Under the pieces are notes generated by a model. That model made no database searches. It had not been told where the DNA came from and was given only the letters and a program-made list of their open reading frames with translations. The position numbers were made by a program, and so were the translations under genes. A stretch of 49,117 nucleotides of DNA from Theristus sp. LFF4_11. Lineage: Eukaryota > Nematoda > Chromadorea > Monhysterida > Xyalidae. Location: contig JASANC010000239.1 of assembly GCA_030248135.1 (NCBI GenBank), forward strand, positions 1 to 49,117, in the 5' to 3' direction. This document shows, piece by piece, positions 43,569 to 49,117 of the stretch (the stretch's first letter is position 1; every line of letters starts with the position of its first letter).

Positions 43569-43735
43569 TACAGTCATATGCAATTAACTGATTGGTTGGT
43601 TGGTGACCACGTGATGAAATTGCGTGCAGACATTGCCGTGGAGGCCGAGACTGTCCTGCACGGAATGCATGCATTATGTGATCACCAACCAATCAGATAA
43701 CTGCACATGATATAGAAAGACTGTAAAAATGCAAC
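43569..43735. mobile_element. MITE, CAGTC family
   Basis: TA-flanked, starting TACAGTCATATGCAATTAAC and ending TATAGAAAGACTGTA, with inverted CTGATTGGTTGGT blocks and GTGATCAC inside. Confidence 0.75.
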
Positions 43736-43892
43736 AGTCCATCTGTTACTTTACTACTACTGTTGCTTTGTGACACAGTGCGTATGATCTTTTCTTTAAG
43801 TCCTGCGACTCAATGCGGTTGTGGACGTGAAAGGAAACTAGTTTCAATCTTTATGTGGTCGTTGAGAATAGCCTAGTGACCTAGTGCCTTAT

Positions 43893-44059
43893 TTAGGGGA
43901 CTCGGATCCCTTTGCCAATTTTGAATTCCCGCGTCGTGCATGAGACTGCTTACCTATCTATGCGCGCATTGAGACGCGGGACCAAAATAAAAGATATTAC
44001 ATAAAAAGTTTTGTTGTTTCACGCTTGACGCGGAAATTCAAAATTGATCGAGTCCCTAA
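43893..44059. mobile_element. MITE with TTAGGGACTCG inverted ends
   Basis: TTAGGGGACTCGG then CAATTTTGAATTCCCGCGTC on the left pairs with GACGCGGAAATTCAAAATTG then CGAGTCCCTAA on the right. Confidence 0.75.
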
Positions 44060-45390
44060 GATGCGGCTGAGTTACTAGGGCTCATTTCGAATAGGCGCAT
44101 CAAGCACGAAACGAAGTTCCTTTCAACGCCCGTTAGCCCACTGAGACTGAGTCAAAAGAAAAGACAATACCCTCGTTAATGTTGTCCTGGTCTGACGAAA
44201 GTGCACATATAGCGTTACGCCACTGCACCAAGAAGACAGACGCACACACGGCGATATGCGCGGTGGCGGTGTTGTGATACGGTGATGGTGACTTTGCTTA
44301 GTGCTTTTATGGCTTTGCAACGTTGGTGTGTTATAGGTATAGAAAAGTGCACTGTCGACAGGCTATGACTCAAAACCACACACACACGCACACGCAGAAA
44401 ATAACTAAGTAAAAACAACATGTAAATGACGTCAAGTGACCAGGTGACATATGCAGGTGATAATATTTTTCACGAGATTAAAAATCATTTCACCTGCGCA
44501 GCAATTTAGTCACAGTGATGACAACGACAAAATTATAGCAACAACAAGAACTCTGGTCGGGACTAAACAAACACTTTCCGAAATTCTGCTTAGCCAAGAA
44601 AAAGAACCTGTACGTATCAAAACCACAACAGTGAATGCATTTGAAAACGACCAAAAAACATTCGACCAGAATCAGACCACACAAAATTTTATAATTTTTC
44701 AAATAACGTAGGCCACGTGGTGTAGACTACCTGATGGGTGGCCGTAGTACCACAGCGCATGATTTTTCAACGAAGAATTCACATATCATTTTCCGCATAA
44801 TAACTTGCAAAGCTTTTAGTCTACAGAACTCTAGTCAACAAAGTTCTGCAGGTACACAAATGCTTCACAAACCTTCATATTATGGAAGTGAATAATTGAA
44901 TTCTTTATTGCAAATCAAGTTATCCGGGCAACTGGATGAACAACCGTCTATGTACACATACGGACAGACACATCATCATGAATGGTGGCTGTGGTAGTGT
45001 TTGAAGACATTGCACTCGTATATTTTATCACGTCGTAATGATCGACATACAATACATGCGAGTGTGTTTATGGCCATAGCATGTGTCAAAGTCGGCTTCC
45101 GTAGCTGCGTACAGATTTTTTTCAATGTTTCGGGAAAGGTTCTTCGACGGGAATGGACATCCTACCGTAACTCCGAAAAATTTATTTTTTTTGTGCAACA
45201 TGACTGTGGCATAAACTGAATGCGCTGTCTTCACATCAGGATGCAGGATCAGTTTTTTTGAATGACATGTCTAAACAACGTGAGCAATTTGCAAAAAACG
45301 AGCTTCAAAAACAAGAAAAATGACAAAATGCCAAATATCTTCTGCTGCATTTGAACTAAAACTTTTTTGACAGTGATAAAACCAGACTAT
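44060..45390. other. Unassigned region
   Basis: I see no gene or clear element; short CA/CG simple-sequence runs occur near 44230-44260 and 44380. Confidence 0.4.
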
Positions 45391-46306
45391 CGTATTACCT
45401 CTATTAACCCCCCCAAAATAAACCCCCACCCCCTCGACAAGTTTCCAAATAATCCCCCCCCCAAAATAATCCCCCATGGGGGGTTATTGGAAACCTGTTT
45501 GAAACACATAATACCCAGCGAATTCAGTGGCTGGTTGCAGTGAAAATGATGAAATTGTGCTACCAAAGGCCCCAAATGGATGAGTTAATGGTAATTTCAT
45601 TACAAAAGGCTGTTGTAAAAGGAAATTTCTATGTAGAGTAGAAGTTTCTGCGACTTCCTTCCTGCCATGGAAGGTATTTTTGCCATTTTGTACACCTAGA
45701 GATGTAAGCTTCAAAAAAAATTTTTTTATTTTTTTAAAGTGAAAAAATGAGCATTTTTTATTTTTTTTTAAATTAAATTAAGCACAATGTTGTGTAGATG
45801 CCCGTTTTTGGCATAATTTTTAGAAAGTTGAACAAAAATTTTCTTCGACTTTACTTTGTGACATAGTCTTCAACTCTGCAGGTGGTATTCTGGATCGTTT
45901 TATCGACTTTTTTTAGCCTTGGCGAGACATGATCGACTCGTGTCGTCAGTTCCATCACCCCGGTGAGTTGCTTGTTTGTTATTTGAGGGAAATTGAGAGA
46001 CAAAACACGAGACACGATGTCGTCGGTGGAAAAATGGGATCGCCGAAGCCAAAAATCTGAAATTTTCACCCTCCTCCCATATGAGTGGGGGTCATATGGT
46101 AAGTCGGTTGGTTCTCAGACAGTGATATTCGGACTCCCTGAAAAATTCTGAACAACTTTGTTAAAAAAAATTAAATTTTTTTTTTAAAAATAGAGATTTT
46201 TTTGACATCTCTATGCCCACCCCTAAAAATGGTTTCCAAATAAACCCCCACCCCCAGAAGTCGCTGAAGAAATAAACCCCCATGGGGGTTTATTAGAGGT
46301 AATACG
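45391..46306. mobile_element. Element with CGTATTACCTCTA inverted ends and poly-C tracts
   Basis: The ends are CGTATTACCTCTATTAACCC and, inverted, CGTATTACCTCTAATAAACC. Each end has its own CCCCCATGGGGG palindrome and a GGTTTCCAAATAAnCCCC block. A second element (45697-46213) lies between them. Confidence 0.65.
45697..46213. mobile_element. Non-autonomous element with TAGAGATGT ends, nested
   Basis: It starts TAGAGATGTAAGC followed by A and T runs and ends T runs plus GACATCTCTA. The interior from 45870 on matches the spacer copy at 8484-8862. Confidence 0.65.
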
Positions 46307-46586
46307 GTAATTGTGACAAAATATACGGGGCAAATGATTACACAGCAAAAATTTAAAAATTGAATATTTGTAAGGTTGCTAAACATTATTTACTCCCAAA
46401 GATTGAACAAAATTTAACATAGCAATTGGAGCCGATGACCCCAACTGATCAAAATTTCACAGCTCAATTGGACCTCACAGTAGGTCGTACCAACCAGCCT
46501 GTTTGAAACGTACGGTTTTTTTGGACATGTTGTATAATAACCTCTGCCCTATCGGTTTAGCAGAACCAGAAGCATAAGTCTATTTC

Positions 46587-46812
46587 ATGAATAACTGTGA
46601 AGCTTACACGAAATCCCAAATTCACAGAACAGTTAAAAAAAGCATTCGGCAAGACATTGACACTGACAAAAACAATATTGCGAAACCAATCAAAAAAGCG
46701 GCCAATTTACAACGTGAAACAATGGCACGAGACTACGAGAGTGACTACAATGCTGATTGGCTGTACCACTATGACAGCGACAAGCACATCAGCGTTGCAC
46801 AAGTGACTGAGC
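46587..46812 (+). CDS. Short hydrophilic reading frame, interrupted by a transposon
   Basis: From ATG 46587 the frame runs through an Asp/Tyr-rich stretch (MARDYESDYNADWLYHYDSD) to the left target duplication of the next element, where it stops a few bases into it. Across the right target duplication the same frame would remain open for 14 more codons before TGA at 47993. No family recognised; it may not be a real exon. Confidence 0.25.
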
Positions 46813-47944
46813 CCTAGGTTTTTTTTTCAAAAAGTCGGTTCTGCAATTTGCAGAAATTTGGTAAAAATTTTCTGCAAATGAAATTTGTTTTCTGCAAATT
46901 TCAAAAACACGACGAAAATGGTTTTTGTGCTTGTTAAATGGCATTTTTTTCGCTCTGAGCACCATTTCTTAACGATGCGCAGAATTGCAATTGCCAATTG
47001 CATTGTTTTACCGCAGAATTTTTCAAAGATTCAGAAAAAACACCAAAACCAAACCAGATTGCCAAACCAAACAAATCACCAATCATTCGTTTCAAATCAT
47101 TCAACCAAACAACAACACAATCAATATCAAATGAAAACCCTCATTGCTCAAATTCCGCAATCAAAGCAATGGCTTCGGTCGGTTCGACGTTCGCAAAGGT
47201 GCAAAGGTGTTCGGTTTGATTTTGTATCGCCTCTTTGTTTTCATCCCCAGATACTGCATGCTTGTCTGCAGTTACACTCGGACCAGGGAATTGAATTCGT
47301 TCGCGTTTGAATCGTTTTCATTCGTCAGCGATACTGCCCTTGCCCGGCAAAATTGATGAATAAAACTGGTGCAGATACAGCAGATGAGATCGGCATTTCC
47401 GTACGCCAGCAGCTGTTCAGATCCATCCATCTCAGACGGTAAAATATTTTGGCAGCCTTTAGAACACTGTGCGCGTCTTCGAATCGGTTGCTGAGATTCT
47501 CGACAAGCTCGACGACAAACTTGCGCACCGTACCTCCGCCAATGTCTTATTTTTGCATCTTTTGCTGTGTGGATGATGGATCACTTTATTCTAATTCCAA
47601 ACAGAAAATCTAATAGCAAACAATAATTTTCGATTTGATCTGATTCTGTTTTATTTTTCGAATTTGAAATACTCCGATTTTATTTACGAAGGCAACACAA
47701 AACGCCCGCCAATCATTGCGCTACAGCAACCGCCGAAACAACTGTTTTTGACAAAAAAAACTTTGAAATTTCTTCCATGTTGATGTGAAACCTCAGTCAA
47801 GCGCTAAGCACAAAATGAATATTGCAGAACCAAAGTTTGTATGCAAATCTGTTTCTGCAATTTGCAGAAATCTGCTAAAAAATTTCTGCAAACGGTCCAA
47901 AATTTCTGCAAAAAACCGACGTTTTTCTGCAAAAAAAACCCAGG
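46813..47944. mobile_element. hAT-like degenerate transposon with 7-bp target duplication
   Basis: The ends are CCTAGGTTTTTTTT and, inverted, CCTGGGTTTTTTTT, each followed by several TTTCTGCAAATTTG-type subterminal repeats. ACTGAGC is present at 46806-46812 and 47945-47951. The interior carries a transposase-like fragment on minus. Confidence 0.65.
47340..47560 (-). pseudogene. hAT-type transposase C-terminal fragment, frameshifted
   Basis: On minus the text FVVELVENLSNRFEDAHSVL then KAAKIF resembles the segment before the dimerisation domain of hAT/ZNF862-like transposases. Continuing it needs a frame change to read DGSEQLLAYGNADL, like the family LLxYGN step. It is short and broken; resemblance is by memory of the family, not alignment. 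Confidence 0.35.
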
Positions 47945-48187
47945 ACTGAGCACAGTCAATCAGCAAACAGCCAGCGGAACGAATATACCAGATGACGTCA
48001 CGTGACGAACATACTCAGCCGAACAACGTTGCACGCGTCAACGGCGTTATCGTGTTTGCTCTCACGTGATGCTCAATTTCAGCTCTGAAAATGTTTTATT
48101 TTTTATATTTCAATTTTCACTATTTTTACAGATTTTTTTCACAGAAACGACCGTGCACATAGCGCATAGTCAGTACCGTTTTAAGGC

Positions 48188-48280
48188 TATAACATATCCA
48201 ACCAGCTGATTGGTTGGTGATCACGTGATGCACACATTTTGTGCAAAAACCAAACTCCGCCTCTTTACAGTATTTGAGTT
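48188..48280. mobile_element. Partial CAGTC-family MITE
   Basis: CAGCTGATTGGTTGGTGATC and CAAACTCCGCCTCTTTACAGT match parts of the 1755-1962 element. The outer CAGTC end is missing. Confidence 0.4.
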
Positions 48281-48361
48281 GAAGTTGATGTCCAATGTCG
48301 GCTACCGACTTCTATTGAGCTGAAATTTGGCGATGTGCGCGTGCCTGTTTTAAGCCGGACC

Positions 48362-49111
48362 AGGGTTGGTAAAAAACCGGTTTTTATATTGCCAGGAAAA
48401 AACGGTTTCTTTTCCGTTTTAAAACCGAAAAAAACCGAATGTTTCCCAGAGCCTAACCTTTCCGATACTTGACACCTTGAACTCAAAATAGGAAATACAT
48501 CAAAACTAGTGTTTTTGAGCAGCGTAAAACGCTGTTTTCGGGGATACAACGTACCCAATTTGCTATTTTTTGCTACCCAATGCTACCCAATTTTTTGTTT
48601 CAAAACAAATCAATTTCGCTTTTATTGGTTTTTAAGGCAGCGCGTTCAATAAATTAAAAACAACGACTGGGCAGTGACCGTGTAGGTGTGGAGAGCGGGG
48701 GGGGGGCGGTTGCAAGGAGACCGAATAGCTGACTCCGATTAGGGGTGAGATTTGCAGAACTGTAAGGTGCAACCGGTTGCGGATGGCGTCTGAAAAATAA
48801 CATTTCATCAGTTACCCTTTGCAAATCGACAACATCGTCAGTCAGTCTGCATCTGCACTTAGTTTAGCAGTCACCTTGTCTTCATGATATTTCACTTGAC
48901 CCTTGACACAAAAGCTTCTGCAAAATGATGCTTCACCAGTTCAGTTAGTTCACTGTACCGTTTTTTCAAACATATAATTGTACATTTTATCCATGAAACA
49001 AAGAATTGTGATTTTTCACCACGAAGTTAGAAAATTTTTAAGGTAAAAAACCGGTTCTTTATTTTTTCAAGAAAAAAACTAGAAAAAACCGTTTTTTCCT
49101 GTGCCCACCCT
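48362..49111. mobile_element. hAT-like element with AGGGTTGG ends and AAAACCGG tracts
   Basis: It starts AGGGTTGGTAAAAAACCGG and ends ACCGTTTTTTCCTGTGCCCACCCT. AAGCCG follows at the window end and AAGCCGGACC precedes the left end, so a target duplication is likely but cut off. A G run lies near 48698. No transposase frame seen. Confidence 0.55.
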
Positions 49112-49117
49112 AAGCCG

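Overview
This window looks like nuclear DNA from a multicellular animal. Every gene I can recognise is split by GT-AG introns, the families are animal ones (SLC1 glutamate-type transporter, NPC2/ML lipid-binding protein, GH19 chitinase), acceptors are pyrimidine-rich, and most non-coding sequence is non-autonomous transposons. An animal GH19 chitinase with this exon structure points to a nematode or related ecdysozoan. That is an inference; no lineage marker settles it.

Bases 1-18522 form a huge inverted duplication: arms 1-8410 and 10036-18522 around a 1.6-kb spacer. Each arm holds the first four exons of an SLC1 transporter gene. The fourth intron carries, on the opposite strand, a complete six-exon gene for a small secreted Gly/Ala/Asn- and Tyr/Asn-rich protein I do not recognise. 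Transporter exons 5 and 6 lie in the spacer and join, in frame and phase, only to the right-arm copy. Both transporter copies lack the C-terminal substrate-binding core inside the window. The left edge of the window is still inside the arm, so the palindrome may extend further. An assembly artefact must be excluded.

Bases 18523-24084 hold a doubtful gene end (minus strand, with an in-frame TGA) and the first copy of a composite repeat. This repeat has a ~1.03-kb foldback module with ~140-bp terminal inverted repeats, a 150-bp tandem array (A), a ~172-bp tandem array (B) and a short unique end. Three more copies lie in 29567-37997, one split by insertion of another and one with a strongly C-depleted stretch.

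Bases 24085-29032 encode a nine-exon, 492-residue secreted GH19 chitinase whose exons all join in phase. A tRNA-derived SINE has landed exactly on its exon 7 splice donor, duplicating the exon/intron boundary.

Bases 38403-39307 (minus) carry three exons of an NPC2-like secreted sterol/lipid-binding protein; the signal-peptide exon was not found. From about 39.3 kb to the end I see mainly MITEs, mariner-like hairpins, nested poly-C-ended elements and a degenerate hAT-like transposon that splits a short reading frame. There is no clear operon or pathway linking the genes; they are independent animal genes embedded in a transposon-rich region.
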